The translations under genes were made by a program, and so were the position numbers. DNA of 64,000 bases from JAXDLW01 sp050998755. Its GTDB lineage: Bacteria; Chloroflexota; Dormibacteria; DASZGP01. Below, piece after piece: positions 32,369-41,307 of the stretch (positions are counted from its first letter, which is position 1; every line of letters starts with the position of its first letter). Under the pieces are notes generated by a model that did no database searches, was not told the DNA's origin, and saw nothing but the letters and a program-made list of their open reading frames with translations. The stretch lies in NCBI GenBank assembly GCA_050998755.1, contig JBPCPW010000045.1:1-64000 (forward strand), written 5' to 3'.

Positions 32369-33362
32369 GCTGGACCCGGGCGGCGAAGTACTCTACGTCG
32401 GCCGGCGGGGCGGGATGGAGGAGGGCATCGTGCCGGACCACGGGCTGCGGCTCGAGGGCCTGGACATCAGGGGCATCCAGCCCGAGATGTGGAAGAACTG
32501 GCGCCTGCCATACCAGCTACCGGGCTCGGTGGCTCGCGCCTGGAGCCTCATCAGGAGGTTCGATCCAGCCGTCGTTTTTGGCACCGGCGGATACGTCGTT
32601 GGGGCGGTCGGAGCCGCCGCCCTGCTGGCGCGAAGGCCTCTTTTTTTGATGGTCCCCGACGCGTACCCCGGACGCGCCATCCGGGCGCTGGGCCGGCGGT
32701 CGGAAACCGTCTTCTCGGCCTTTGAGACCACCGCCGGGTGGCTGCCCAGGGCCCACGTTGAACTTTCCGGCACCCCGCTGAGGAAGGAGTTCTGGCACCT
32801 TCCGGAGCGGCGAATCGACGGCCTCACCAGGTTGCTCGTCTTTGGCGGCAGCCAGGGCGCCCACCGTCTCAACGTCGCGGTGGAGGAGGCGTTGAAGGAG
32901 TTGATGACGCTCCCCGGCCTGCATGTTCACCATATCTCGGGAAAGCACGACCACGATCAGCTGGTCGCGTTCCGAAACGCCCTTCCCGAGGATACCGGGG
33001 TGCGCTACCAGCTGGAGGACTTCAACGACAACATGCTCGAGGCCTACCAGGCGGCCGACCTGGTGCTGGCCCGTGCGGGTGGCAGCGTTGCCGAACTGAC
33101 CGCGGTGGGGCTGCCGATGATCCTGGTCCCGGGAGCGTTCGCGGGGGGACACCAGCGGGCCAATGCCGAGCCGCTGGTGCGTGCCGGGGCCGCCATCGAG
33201 GTCCCCGACGATGAGCTCAGCGGGGTGCGCCTGACGAGCGAGATAAAAAGGCTGTACAGCGATCCCGCCCGCCTCCAGGCGATGGCCCGGGCCAGCCGCG
33301 CCGAGGGCCGTCCCCGGGCGGCCCTGAGGATCGCCGAGGCGATCCTCAGCGGGGCGCGATGA
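32292..33362 (+). CDS. murG: Lipid II synthase MurG
   Basis: A 356-residue GT28 glycosyltransferase adding GlcNAc to lipid I on the inner face of the membrane. The two G-loops are clear: ISGGGTGGHIFPALAVA and VFGGSQGAHRLN, and the UDP-GlcNAc region ARAGGSVAELTAVGLPMILV. The usual HEQN segment of the N-domain is replaced by MVPDAYPGRA, and GNPVR by GTPLR, a notable divergence. Start GTG at 32292, inside ftsW; its TGA overlaps murC as ATGA. Confidence 0.94.
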   Translation: MRVLISGGGTGGHIFPALAVAQALSELDPGGEVLYVGRRGGMEEGIVPDHGLRLEGLDIRGIQPEMWKNWRLPYQLPGSVARAWSLIRRFDPAVVFGTGGYVVGAVGAAALLARRPLFLMVPDAYPGRAIRALGRRSETVFSAFETTAGWLPRAHVELSGTPLRKEFWHLPERRIDGLTRLLVFGGSQGAHRLNVAVEEALKELMTLPGLHVHHISGKHDHDQLVAFRNALPEDTGVRYQLEDFNDNMLEAYQAADLVLARAGGSVAELTAVGLPMILVPGAFAGGHQRANAEPLVRAGAAIEVPDDELSGVRLTSEIKRLYSDPARLQAMARASRAEGRPRAALRIAEAILSGAR

Positions 33363-34720
33363 GGGTCCACCTGGTGGGCATCGGCGGGGCCGCGATGAGC
33401 GCCCTGGCGCACCTTTACCTGGAACGGGGCGACGCCGTCAGCGGCTCGGACGCCACCAGCTCGCCGGTGACCGCGGCCCTGATCGTCGATGGCGCCCGGG
33501 TGGCGCTTGGGCACGATGCGGCGAACCTGGGGGACGCCGAGGTCCTGGTCACCTCGACGGCCATCAAAGAGGACAACCCCGAGCTCGTGGCGGCGCGGGC
33601 GCGCCGGCTCCGGGTCATCCACCGGGCGGTCGCCGCGGCGGAGCTGAGCGCGGGCCGCCGCGTGGTGGCGGTCGCCGGCACGCACGGCAAAACCACCACC
33701 ACCACCATGACGGCCGCGGCGCTGAACCACCTCGATCCCCTGGTGCTCAGTGGCGGACGACTCCCGGGCACCCTCTACAACTCCCGGCCGGGGCGCGGCA
33801 AGGTTGCGGTGGTCGAGGCCGACGAGAGCGACGGGTCGTTTCTCGAGTTGACCCCTGAGGTGGGGGTGGTGACCAACATCGAGGCCGACCACCTGGACCA
33901 GTACCGCGACCTGGAGGAGATCCACGGAGCCTTTGAGCGCTTCGCGGCGCGGGTCAGCTCCACGTTGGTGGCGTGCGTCGACGACGATGGCGCGCGCCGG
34001 CTGCTGCAGGTCGCGCCGTCGGATGTCATTTCGTACGGGTTTGACCACGCCGACGTCCAGGGTGACGAATACCGCGCCGACGGCGAGGGATGCAGCTTCC
34101 GAGTGTGGTCGGCGTGGGGCAACGAGGAGGTTCGGCTGCCGGCGCCCGGCCGGCACAATGCCCGCAACGCCATGGCCGCGATCGCCGCCGGCGTGGCCCT
34201 TGGCCAACCTCTGCGGGTGATGCTCACGGCGCTGGTAGCGGTTCGGCTGCCGGGGCGCCGGATGGAACTGGTGGCCGAGGTGAACGGCGCGCGGGTCTAT
34301 GACGATTACGGCCACCACCCAACCGAGGTCCTGGCCACGCTGGCCGCGGCGCGGGAGACGTGCACCGGGCGCCTGCTCTGCGCCTTCCAGCCGCACCGCT
34401 TCAGCCGCCTCAAGGCGATGATGGACGGCTTCGCAATGGCCTTTGCCGAAGCCGATGAGGTGATCCTGCTACCGGTGTACGCCGCGGGCGAGGAGCCCAT
34501 CCCCGGGGCCGATTCGGCAGCCCTGGCGGCGCGCATCCGCGCCCTCGACGACCGCCCGGTCACCGTGCTGAACTCGGTAGAGGCCCTCCCCGCGGAGCTG
34601 CGTGGGCGGCTGGCGGTGGGCGACGTGGCGGTCTGCATGGGCGCAGGAGACATCTACCAGGCCACCCGCACCCTGGCCGCGGACGCGGTCTCCCAACCGT
34701 CGACTGGCTTGGGGCAGTGA
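33359..34720 (+). CDS. murC: UDP-MurNAc--L-alanine ligase MurC
   Basis: A 453-residue Mur ligase attaching the first peptide residue to UDP-MurNAc. N-domain HLVGIGGAAMSALA, ATP loop VAGTHGKTTTTTMTA, central EADESDGSFLEL and NIEADHLDQY, and the C-domain DDYGHHPTEV and FQPHRFSRL signatures all fit. ATGA overlap with murG; the stop overlaps the murB GTG. Length is normal. Confidence 0.96.
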   Translation: MRVHLVGIGGAAMSALAHLYLERGDAVSGSDATSSPVTAALIVDGARVALGHDAANLGDAEVLVTSTAIKEDNPELVAARARRLRVIHRAVAAAELSAGRRVVAVAGTHGKTTTTTMTAAALNHLDPLVLSGGRLPGTLYNSRPGRGKVAVVEADESDGSFLELTPEVGVVTNIEADHLDQYRDLEEIHGAFERFAARVSSTLVACVDDDGARRLLQVAPSDVISYGFDHADVQGDEYRADGEGCSFRVWSAWGNEEVRLPAPGRHNARNAMAAIAAGVALGQPLRVMLTALVAVRLPGRRMELVAEVNGARVYDDYGHHPTEVLATLAAARETCTGRLLCAFQPHRFSRLKAMMDGFAMAFAEADEVILLPVYAAGEEPIPGADSAALAARIRALDDRPVTVLNSVEALPAELRGRLAVGDVAVCMGAGDIYQATRTLAADAVSQPSTGLGQ

Positions 34721-35652
34721 ATCGCGAGGCCTGGCTCAGCTCCCTGCACGGCGTTCAACGCGACCACCGTCTGGCGCCCCACACCACCTACCGCATCGGC
34801 GGTCCGGCGTCCTGGTACCTCGAGACCGAAGGCGGCTGGGAGGCCCTGGTTGCCGGGTGTCGCCAGCATGATGTTCCGCTCACCATCATGGGCAACGGCA
34901 GCAACTTGCTGATCGCCGACGCGGGTATCGACGGCCTGGTGGTGCGCGCTGCGGACAGCTCGGTCACCATCGATGGGGCAGTGGTCAGCGCCGCGGCCGG
35001 GGCGCGTATGGTCAAGGTTGCGCAGGCGGCCGAGAAGGCGGGGTTGACGGGGTTCGAGTGGGCGCTGGGCATCCCCGGCATGGTGGGCGGGTCGATCCAT
35101 AACAATGCCGGCTGTTTCGGCTCGGACATCGCCTCGACGGTCACCGCGGTCAGCGGCGTGACGGCCGAGGGTGGCGGCGTGGTGTGGCGGCTTGCCGACC
35201 TGACCTTCGATTACCGAACCTCCGCCCTGCGCCACGGTTCGCTGCAGGGCTCAGTGGTGGTGGCTGCGGAGTTCCAGTTGCGTCCCGGCGACCCCGCGGA
35301 GATCCGCGCCAGGATGGAGGAGATCGGCCAGGCACGGCATCGCAGTCAGCCCGTCAGCGGGCGCAGTACCGGGAGCGTATTCAAGAACCCCCCCGGCGAC
35401 CACGCCGGCCGCCTGGTGGAGCAGGCGGGACTCAAAGGGCATCGGTTGGGTGGAGCCATGGTCAGCCGGGAGCATGCCAACTTCATCGTCAACGCCGGCG
35501 GGGCCCTGGCGGCGGAGATCGCCGCCCTGGTGTCCCTGGTCCAAAAAACGGTGGAGGAGAGGTCGGGAATTCGCCTGGAGCCCGAGATCCAGGCGCTGGG
35601 ACGCTGGCCGGGAGGCGTGCCTGAAGCCTTTGTGACCGAGGTGGCGGCGTGA
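34717..35652 (+). CDS. murB: UDP-MurNAc enolpyruvate reductase MurB
   Basis: A 311-residue FAD enzyme reducing UDP-GlcNAc-enolpyruvate to UDP-MurNAc. FAD site LTIMGNGSNLLIADAGIDG and GIPGMVGGSIHNNAGCFG; proton donor Ser in RSTGSVFKNP; Glu in LEPEI. The pattern fits type II MurB lacking the Tyr loop. Start GTG at 34717 overlaps the murC stop (GTGA). Confidence 0.96.
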   Translation: MNREAWLSSLHGVQRDHRLAPHTTYRIGGPASWYLETEGGWEALVAGCRQHDVPLTIMGNGSNLLIADAGIDGLVVRAADSSVTIDGAVVSAAAGARMVKVAQAAEKAGLTGFEWALGIPGMVGGSIHNNAGCFGSDIASTVTAVSGVTAEGGGVVWRLADLTFDYRTSALRHGSLQGSVVVAAEFQLRPGDPAEIRARMEEIGQARHRSQPVSGRSTGSVFKNPPGDHAGRLVEQAGLKGHRLGGAMVSREHANFIVNAGGALAAEIAALVSLVQKTVEERSGIRLEPEIQALGRWPGGVPEAFVTEVAA

Positions 35653-36575
35653 AGATCGCGGTCCTCGCCGGCGGAAACTCCGGCGAGCGGGAGATCTCCC
35701 TGCGATCGGGCAGGCAGGTGCTTGCGGCGCTGCGCGATCTCGGCCACGACGCCGAGCTGGTCGACTTTCGACGCGACGGGTTCCAGGAATTGCGCCACCT
35801 GGCGCCGGAGCTGGTTTTTCCAACGCTGCACGGACCGCAGGGCGAGGATGGGACGGCGGCGGCAGTGCTCGAACTGCTCGACATACCGTACGTGGGCTCG
35901 GGGGTCTTGGCCGGGGCGCTGGCGATGAACAAGGCCGCGGCCAAGCGGGTGATGATCGCCGAGGGCGTGCCGACGCCGAAATTCGACCTCATCACCACCG
36001 TCTCCGACCCCCGCGCCCAGCGCGGAGAACTTGTCGAGCGCCTGGGACTGCCCCTGGCGATCAAGCCCAACTCGGCGGGCTCGAGCCTGGGCTTCACCCT
36101 GGCGCGCGACCCCGACGCGGTCCTCGATGGCGTATCCAGGGCGCTGCAGGTGGCCGGGCCGGACCACGCCGCGATCGTCGAGCAGGCCAAATTCGGCATC
36201 GAGGTGACGATCGGGATCATCGGCATCAACAGCCTGGAGGTCCTACCGTCAATCGAGATCGAGTACCGCGAGGGCGACTATGACTTCGAGGCCAAGTACA
36301 CCGAGGGCATGAGCCACCATGTGATCCCGGCGCGCCTGCCGGTGGCCCAGGCCCGTCTGGCAAATGAGCTGGCGGTGCGCGCCCACCAGTTGATCGGGGC
36401 CCGTGGCCTCAGCCGGGTGGACATGATCTGCGAGCCGTCAGGTGCGATCTGGGTACTCGAGGTCAATACCCTCCCCGGCATGACCGAGCTCAGCCTTTTC
36501 CCGGATGCCGCGCTGGCGGCGGGGATGAACTTCAGGCAGCTGGTCCAGCGCCTGGTTGAGGACGCTGTCGCATGA
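35649..36575 (+). CDS. ddl: D-alanine--D-alanine ligase
   Basis: A 308-residue ATP-grasp ligase producing D-Ala-D-Ala for MurF. N-terminal LAGGNSGEREISLRSG, VFPTLHGPQGEDGT, ATP-binding LAIKPNSAGSSLGFT and the metal-site VLEVNTLPGMTELSL are all present. Short DdlB-like form. GTG start overlapping the murB stop, ATGA overlap with ftsQ. Confidence 0.96.
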   Translation: MKIAVLAGGNSGEREISLRSGRQVLAALRDLGHDAELVDFRRDGFQELRHLAPELVFPTLHGPQGEDGTAAAVLELLDIPYVGSGVLAGALAMNKAAAKRVMIAEGVPTPKFDLITTVSDPRAQRGELVERLGLPLAIKPNSAGSSLGFTLARDPDAVLDGVSRALQVAGPDHAAIVEQAKFGIEVTIGIIGINSLEVLPSIEIEYREGDYDFEAKYTEGMSHHVIPARLPVAQARLANELAVRAHQLIGARGLSRVDMICEPSGAIWVLEVNTLPGMTELSLFPDAALAAGMNFRQLVQRLVEDAVA

Positions 36576-37552
36576 GGCAGGCGCGCAGGAAGCGGCCGGC
36601 CTCGCGGGCCGAGCCCGCCCCCCGTGACCTCAGCCCGCGCAATGTCCGCGCCAAGGGCTCCGCCTCCCGGGCTCGCCGGCGCGCGTCCGTCCCTACGGCC
36701 CCGCGCCGTGGGCTCCAGCCGCGCCTGCTGCCCACTGAATTCCTGTCCCGCCTGGCCGGCACCTGGGCGCGGCCGGGTCTGCGTGTGCTGGTCCTGTGCG
36801 CCGAGGTGGGCACGGCCATCTGGCTGGTGACCAGCCCGGCCTTCGCCGCGCGCCAGGTCGACGTCAGCGGCGCGCACCACCTCTCCCGGGTCGAGGTCCT
36901 GGCCCGAGCCGGGCTGAACAACAGCCGGAATGTGTTCCTGATAACGCCTGAGAATGCCGAGAGCGAGCTACGCGCCGACCCCTACGTCAGGGCGGTGACG
37001 GTGACCACCTCGCTGCCGAATCGTGTGGAGGTCCTGGTCAATGAGTGGGAGCCTCTCGGGCTGGTTCACCGTGACGGCCGCGCGTACCTGCTCAACGCCG
37101 AGGGCACGGTTCTCAGCCCGGCGATCGGTGGGGTCGCCGTCGGATCGAGCGCCGGCGAACCGCACGTCGAGCTTTCATGGGCCGCCCCGGGCGGGATAAG
37201 GAGCGGCGAGCACGCCCTCTCCGGCCTGCTGCTCCAGGACCTCAAGAAGATCCAGGAGGCGTTCCCCGGGGTCTATGGCCTGACGATATCTGCCATCAGC
37301 CTGACCTCGGACCAGCAATTGACCATTGAGACCAAGGAAGGCCCCCGTATCCTGTTCGGCCAGATGGTGACCGCGGAACAGGTGAGCTCCCTGGAGGCCA
37401 AGCTGGGGTCCCTCAAGGCGCTGCGCGCCAAGGTGGACCTGGGCCATTCGAAACTGGACTACATAAACCTGATGAATCAGAACCAGCCGGTGACCCACAC
37501 CATCCCCAGCCCTTCGCCAAGCCCGAAGCCCAGCCCCTCCCCCAAGAAATGA
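36572..37552 (+). CDS. ftsQ: Cell division protein FtsQ
   Basis: A 326-residue bitopic division protein. A very basic cytoplasmic region of about 65 residues precedes one membrane span (about 70-90), a POTRA domain (RQVDVSGAHHLSRVEVLARAG) and an FtsQ beta-domain (TTSLPNRVEVLVNEWEPLGL). The tail ends in a Ser-Pro-Lys repeat (PSPSPSPKPSPSPKK). It scaffolds FtsL and FtsW/I at the septum. ATGA overlaps on both sides. Confidence 0.92.
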   Translation: MRQARRKRPASRAEPAPRDLSPRNVRAKGSASRARRRASVPTAPRRGLQPRLLPTEFLSRLAGTWARPGLRVLVLCAEVGTAIWLVTSPAFAARQVDVSGAHHLSRVEVLARAGLNNSRNVFLITPENAESELRADPYVRAVTVTTSLPNRVEVLVNEWEPLGLVHRDGRAYLLNAEGTVLSPAIGGVAVGSSAGEPHVELSWAAPGGIRSGEHALSGLLLQDLKKIQEAFPGVYGLTISAISLTSDQQLTIETKEGPRILFGQMVTAEQVSSLEAKLGSLKALRAKVDLGHSKLDYINLMNQNQPVTHTIPSPSPSPKPSPSPKK

Positions 37553-37881
37553 TCCAGGTCCTGCTGGTCCTGCTCGCCGCGGTGCTGGGAATCGTGATTG
37601 CCTCGGTCACCAACCTTCAGATTCCGGTCACCTATTCGCGGTACACCGCGGTGATGCTGCTGGCCGCCCTCGATTCCATCTTCGGGGCGCTCAAGGCGTC
37701 CCTCAACGGTAGATACGAGAACACCGTCTTCCTCTCCGGCCTGCTCACCAACAGTGCCGTTGCCGGCGCCCTCACCTTCCTCGGCGACAAACTCGGGGTG
37801 GAGCTGTACTTTGCCGCGATCTTCGCCTTCGGCGTACGCATCTTCCAGAACATCGCGGTGATCAGGAGGCAGTTGCTTTGA
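37549..37881 (+). CDS. sbp: Small basic protein Sbp (DUF1290)
   Basis: A 110-residue membrane protein with three hydrophobic segments and the DUF1290 pattern IPVTYSRYTAVMLLAALDSI followed by FGALKASLNGRYENTVFLSG. It is found next to ftsQ/ftsZ clusters in Firmicutes, Actinomycetota and relatives; function not established. ATG at 37549 overlaps the ftsQ stop. About 83 nt separate it from ftsA. Confidence 0.92.
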   Translation: MIQVLLVLLAAVLGIVIASVTNLQIPVTYSRYTAVMLLAALDSIFGALKASLNGRYENTVFLSGLLTNSAVAGALTFLGDKLGVELYFAAIFAFGVRIFQNIAVIRRQLL

Positions 37882-37964
37882 CCAGCGCCACGAGTGTCGT
37901 CCGTAGAATCGCGGCGGAGTGGGAAGCTAATTCGATTGAGCAAGCGTCAAGTTGACCAAAGACC

Positions 37965-39209
37965 TTGAGTAAGAACGGGCGGATCGTGGGCCTGGACATC
38001 GGCAGCACCAAGGTCTGCTGCGTGATCGCCACCCAGCTTCCCGGGGCTCCGGACGACGAGATCAACGTGATCGGGGTCGGCGAAGTGCCCTCCGAGGGGC
38101 TGCGCAAGGGTGTCATCGTCAACCTCGACAAAACGGTGCGTTCCATCGAGGCCGCGGTCAGCGCCGCCGAGCGCATGGCGGGCCACAAGGTGGACTCCGT
38201 CTTTGCCGGCCTGGCCGGGCAGCACATGCGCTCGGTGAACAGCCGGGGTGTCGTCGCCGTGGCCAACAACGACCGCGAGATCACCCAGCGCGACGTGGAT
38301 CGGGTCATAGAGGCCGCCCGCGCGGTCTCGATCTCCTCTGACGCCGAGGTCATCCACGTCATGCCTCGAGGCTTTATCGTCGATGGGCAGGAGGGGGTGC
38401 GCGAGGCGGTGGGGATGTCCGGGGCCCGCCTCGAGGTGGAGACGCACATCATCTCTGGCGCCACCACCGCGGTGCAGAACGTGGTCAAGGCGGTCCACGC
38501 TGCCGGCTACAACATCGACGACCTGGTGACCCAGTCGCTGGCCTCGGCCGAGGCCGTGCTCAACGACAACGAACTCGACCTCGGCGTAGCTGTGGCGGAT
38601 ATCGGCGGTGGCACCACCGACCTCGCCGTCTTCCAGGACGGCAGTGTCCTGCACACCGCGGTGATCCCCATAGGCGGTAACCACGTGACCAACGACCTGG
38701 CGATCGGGCTGCGCACCAGCCTCACCGACGCCGAGTCGGCGAAGATCAACTACGGCCACGCCCTGCCCCAGCTGATCCCCAGGGACGAGATCATCGACAT
38801 CCAGCCGATCGGGTCCGAGCGGGTCCAGGGCGTGCCCCGCGTTTACGTCAGCGAGATCATCCAGCCGCGGGCTGAGGAGATCATCCGCATGATCAAGGCC
38901 GAGCTGCAACGCACCGGCCAGGACGGGCTCCTGCCGGGGGGACTGGTGCTGACCGGCGGGGGCTCCAAGTTACTCGGTCTGCCCGAGCTGGCGTCGGAGA
39001 TCCTCGACCTACCGGTGCGGGTCGGGGTGCCGCTCAATGTGCGAGGAATGTCCGACAAGGTTGCAGGACCATCTTTCGCAACGGCCGTGGGGCTGATAAA
39101 GTGGGGGGCCAAGCTCACAGGGCCGTCAATCTCGTCCGATGGAGCGCCTGCGGTGAACCTGCAGGACGCCTACCAGAGGGCAACCAGGTGGCTGCGTGAC
39201 TTTTTCTGA
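37965..39209 (+). CDS. ftsA: Cell division protein FtsA
   Basis: A 414-residue actin-like protein tethering FtsZ to the membrane. Phosphate-1 GLDIGSTKVCCVI, an SHS2-type 1C domain (about 80-160), phosphate-2 VADIGGGTTDLAVF and adenosine LVLTGGGSKLLGLPEL are visible, and the last residues (ATRWLRDFF) form the amphipathic membrane-targeting helix. TTG start at 37965 is the only one fitting the N-terminus. FtsA is absent from most Actinomycetota, so its presence points to another phylum. Confidence 0.95.
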   Translation: MSKNGRIVGLDIGSTKVCCVIATQLPGAPDDEINVIGVGEVPSEGLRKGVIVNLDKTVRSIEAAVSAAERMAGHKVDSVFAGLAGQHMRSVNSRGVVAVANNDREITQRDVDRVIEAARAVSISSDAEVIHVMPRGFIVDGQEGVREAVGMSGARLEVETHIISGATTAVQNVVKAVHAAGYNIDDLVTQSLASAEAVLNDNELDLGVAVADIGGGTTDLAVFQDGSVLHTAVIPIGGNHVTNDLAIGLRTSLTDAESAKINYGHALPQLIPRDEIIDIQPIGSERVQGVPRVYVSEIIQPRAEEIIRMIKAELQRTGQDGLLPGGLVLTGGGSKLLGLPELASEILDLPVRVGVPLNVRGMSDKVAGPSFATAVGLIKWGAKLTGPSISSDGAPAVNLQDAYQRATRWLRDFF

Positions 39210-39402
39210 TTTCGACCGGCAGATGAGGCTCAAGGGCCTCGCCGGGCAGAGTCCCGAGGCGCGGGAGGCACAACTTAATCCGGGGGCGGAGGACAAACCG
39301 CCTACTGTTGACACGGATAACGTTGCGGAGGAAACCCCGCAGCGTACTTTCGAGACTCCTGGGACAGGGACGGTCCCAGAAGCCTCGGGCAAGGAGGACC
39401 CA

Positions 39403-40530
39403 ATGGCCAGGGATATCGATCGGACCATCGACGGGAACGCCCGGATCAAGGTGGTCGGTGTGGGCGGTGCAGGCGGCAACGCCGTCAACCGCATGATTCG
39501 CAGCAAGCTGCGCGGCGTCGAGTTCGTCGCCGTGAACACCGATCTGCAGGCGCTGGGCGCCTCTGAGGCGCATGTCAAGCTCAATATCGGCAAGAAGCTG
39601 ACCCGCGGACTTGGTTCCGGCGGCGACCCGACCAAAGGGCAGGAGGCCGCCGAGGAGTCCCGTCAGGAACTCACCGAGCTGCTCAAGGACTGCGACATGG
39701 TCTTCATCACCGCCGGCATGGGCGGCGGTACCGGCACCGGCGCGGCCCCGGTGGTCGCGGAGATCGCCCGCATGGCCGGCGCGCTGACCATCGGCGTGGT
39801 CACCAAGCCGTTCACCTTCGAGGGCGCTCGCCGCAAGCAGGCCGCCGAGGAGGGCATCAAGCGCCTCCACGACAAGGTGGACACCCTGATCACGGTGCCC
39901 AACCAGCGCCTGCTCGAGGTGGTCGACAAGAAGACCCCGATGGCCGAGGCGTTCAAGATTGCCGACGACGTGCTCCGCCAGGGCGTACAGGGGATCTCCG
40001 ACCTCATCGTTTTCCCCGGCCTGATCAACCTGGACTTTGCCGACGTCAAGACCATCATGTCCAACCAGGGCGCGGCCCTGATGGGCATCGGCTTCGGGAC
40101 TGGCGACAACCGGGCGGTCGACGCCGCCAAGAACGCCATCAGCAGTCCGCTGCTGGAGACCACCATCGAGGGTGCCAAGGGCATCCTGCTGAACATCACC
40201 GGTGGTCCCGACCTCTCGCTGGTGGAGGTCAACGAGGCGGCCAACCTGGTGCGCGACGCGGCCAAGGCCAAGGACGACAACCTCATCTTCGGCACCGTCA
40301 TCGACGAGCGGATGCAGGGCGAGGTCAAGGTCACCGTTGTCGCCACCGGCTTCGGCATCGAGCGCGGCGGCCAGATGGACGCCTTCGAGCCCGAGGACGA
40401 GGCGCTGCCCGCCCGCCGTGAGCCAACTTATGGGGCGCTGCCAGGCCGGGTCGAGCCGCTGGCCGAGCCCGCGCCGACCTTCGACAGCGAAGACCTCGAC
40501 ATCCCGGCGTTCTTGCGTAACCGCAGGTAG
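39403..40530 (+). CDS. ftsZ: Cell division GTPase FtsZ
   Basis: A 375-residue tubulin-like GTPase forming the Z-ring. KVVGVGGAGGNAVNRM, the GTP signature GMGGGTGTGAAPVVAE, and the T7 loop NLDFADVKTIM are intact; the C-terminal peptide DLDIPAFLRNRR binds FtsA. ATG at 39403 has AAGGAGG at 39391-39397. The same frame stays open 69 codons further up to a GTG at 39196 inside ftsA, so an N-terminally extended form cannot be excluded. Last gene of the dcw cluster. Confidence 0.97.
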   Translation: MARDIDRTIDGNARIKVVGVGGAGGNAVNRMIRSKLRGVEFVAVNTDLQALGASEAHVKLNIGKKLTRGLGSGGDPTKGQEAAEESRQELTELLKDCDMVFITAGMGGGTGTGAAPVVAEIARMAGALTIGVVTKPFTFEGARRKQAAEEGIKRLHDKVDTLITVPNQRLLEVVDKKTPMAEAFKIADDVLRQGVQGISDLIVFPGLINLDFADVKTIMSNQGAALMGIGFGTGDNRAVDAAKNAISSPLLETTIEGAKGILLNITGGPDLSLVEVNEAANLVRDAAKAKDDNLIFGTVIDERMQGEVKVTVVATGFGIERGGQMDAFEPEDEALPARREPTYGALPGRVEPLAEPAPTFDSEDLDIPAFLRNRR

Positions 40531-40546
40531 GCCGAACGAGCTTCAG

Positions 40547-40570
40547 GAGCCGGGGCAGCTGCCCCGGCTC
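40547..40570 (+). terminator. Intrinsic terminator of the dcw cluster
   Basis: A perfect 24-bp palindrome (arms GAGCCGGGGCAG and CTGCCCCGGCTC) begins 16 nt after the ftsZ stop and is followed by TTGCGTTT. A second hairpin, TCCCGGGG-TTCAC-CCCCGGGA, is at 40651-40671. Confidence 0.85.
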
Positions 40571-40691
40571 TTGCGTTTAAGGTCGTCCGGACGGCCACCT
40601 TGGTCCGGTGCGCCCGCCGGCCGCACACCCCGCCGCCAGCCATCTGATAGTCCCGGGGTTCACCCCCGGGAGCGCTGGGTAGGGTTAGCGG

Positions 40692-41237
40692 ATGAGAGAC
40701 CTGAGTCGCGGCGGCGGCCCGGTGACCGCCTCGGTTACCTTCGCGGGCCGCGCCGCGTTTAGCCGCGTCCTGCACGTTGACCTGCACCGCGCGGCGCAGC
40801 GGGTGAGCCTGACGGCGGCCCGAAACGTGGGCGACACCTCGCACGTCGTTGCCCGGGCAGCGGTGCGCTGGCTCGGGCTCTTTGTTCGCAACCTCGAGCT
40901 GGCGCTCTACTGGGGCATCGCCTGGGTGCTGCTGCACCTGCTGCTCGCCCTCCTGGGCGCCGATATCCTGGGGCACTACCGCCTGCCGTCCTCCCTGGTG
41001 CTGGCCCTCGAGGCAGTGCCGGGCATGATGTTCGCGATTTCTGCTGCCCGCCTGGTGGTGGCGACGGCCCGGGTGCGGCAGGTCGATGTCTTCGCCGGCG
41101 CGCCCAACCCCCGGGCGCTGACCTCCGGGGAGGCGCCGCGGGGGTGGCTCCTGGTCCGGCTTCTGCAACCCACCGACCTCGACGTCCTGCTGGTCGTGGT
41201 CGCGGCCGCCGCCCTGGGGTGGCTGGCGGCCAGGTAA
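40692..41237 (+). CDS. Membrane protein of unknown function
   Basis: A 181-residue protein with a basic N-terminal half (about 65 residues) followed by hydrophobic segments around 70-95, 103-125 and a C-terminal span (LDVLLVVVAAAALGWLAA). I recognise no family. ATG at 40692 shortly after the dcw terminators, so it should have its own promoter. Start choice is tentative. Confidence 0.6.
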   Translation: MRDLSRGGGPVTASVTFAGRAAFSRVLHVDLHRAAQRVSLTAARNVGDTSHVVARAAVRWLGLFVRNLELALYWGIAWVLLHLLLALLGADILGHYRLPSSLVLALEAVPGMMFAISAARLVVATARVRQVDVFAGAPNPRALTSGEAPRGWLLVRLLQPTDLDVLLVVVAAAALGWLAAR

Positions 41238-41270
41238 CCCCTAAAAGCTGTGGTACGATCCGCGCGGAAT

Positions 41271-41282
41271 ACAACATGTTGT
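41271..41282. promoter_or_regulatory. Palindrome ACAACATGTTGT upstream of nrdR
   Basis: A perfect 12-bp palindrome 25 nt before the nrdR ATG, preceded by a possible -10 (TACGAT, 41254-41259). Its placement over the transcription start suggests an autoregulatory operator; it only loosely resembles the AT-rich NrdR box. Confidence 0.5.
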
Positions 41283-41307
41283 CTTTTTCCCCAGCTGAGC
41301 GCGCCTC

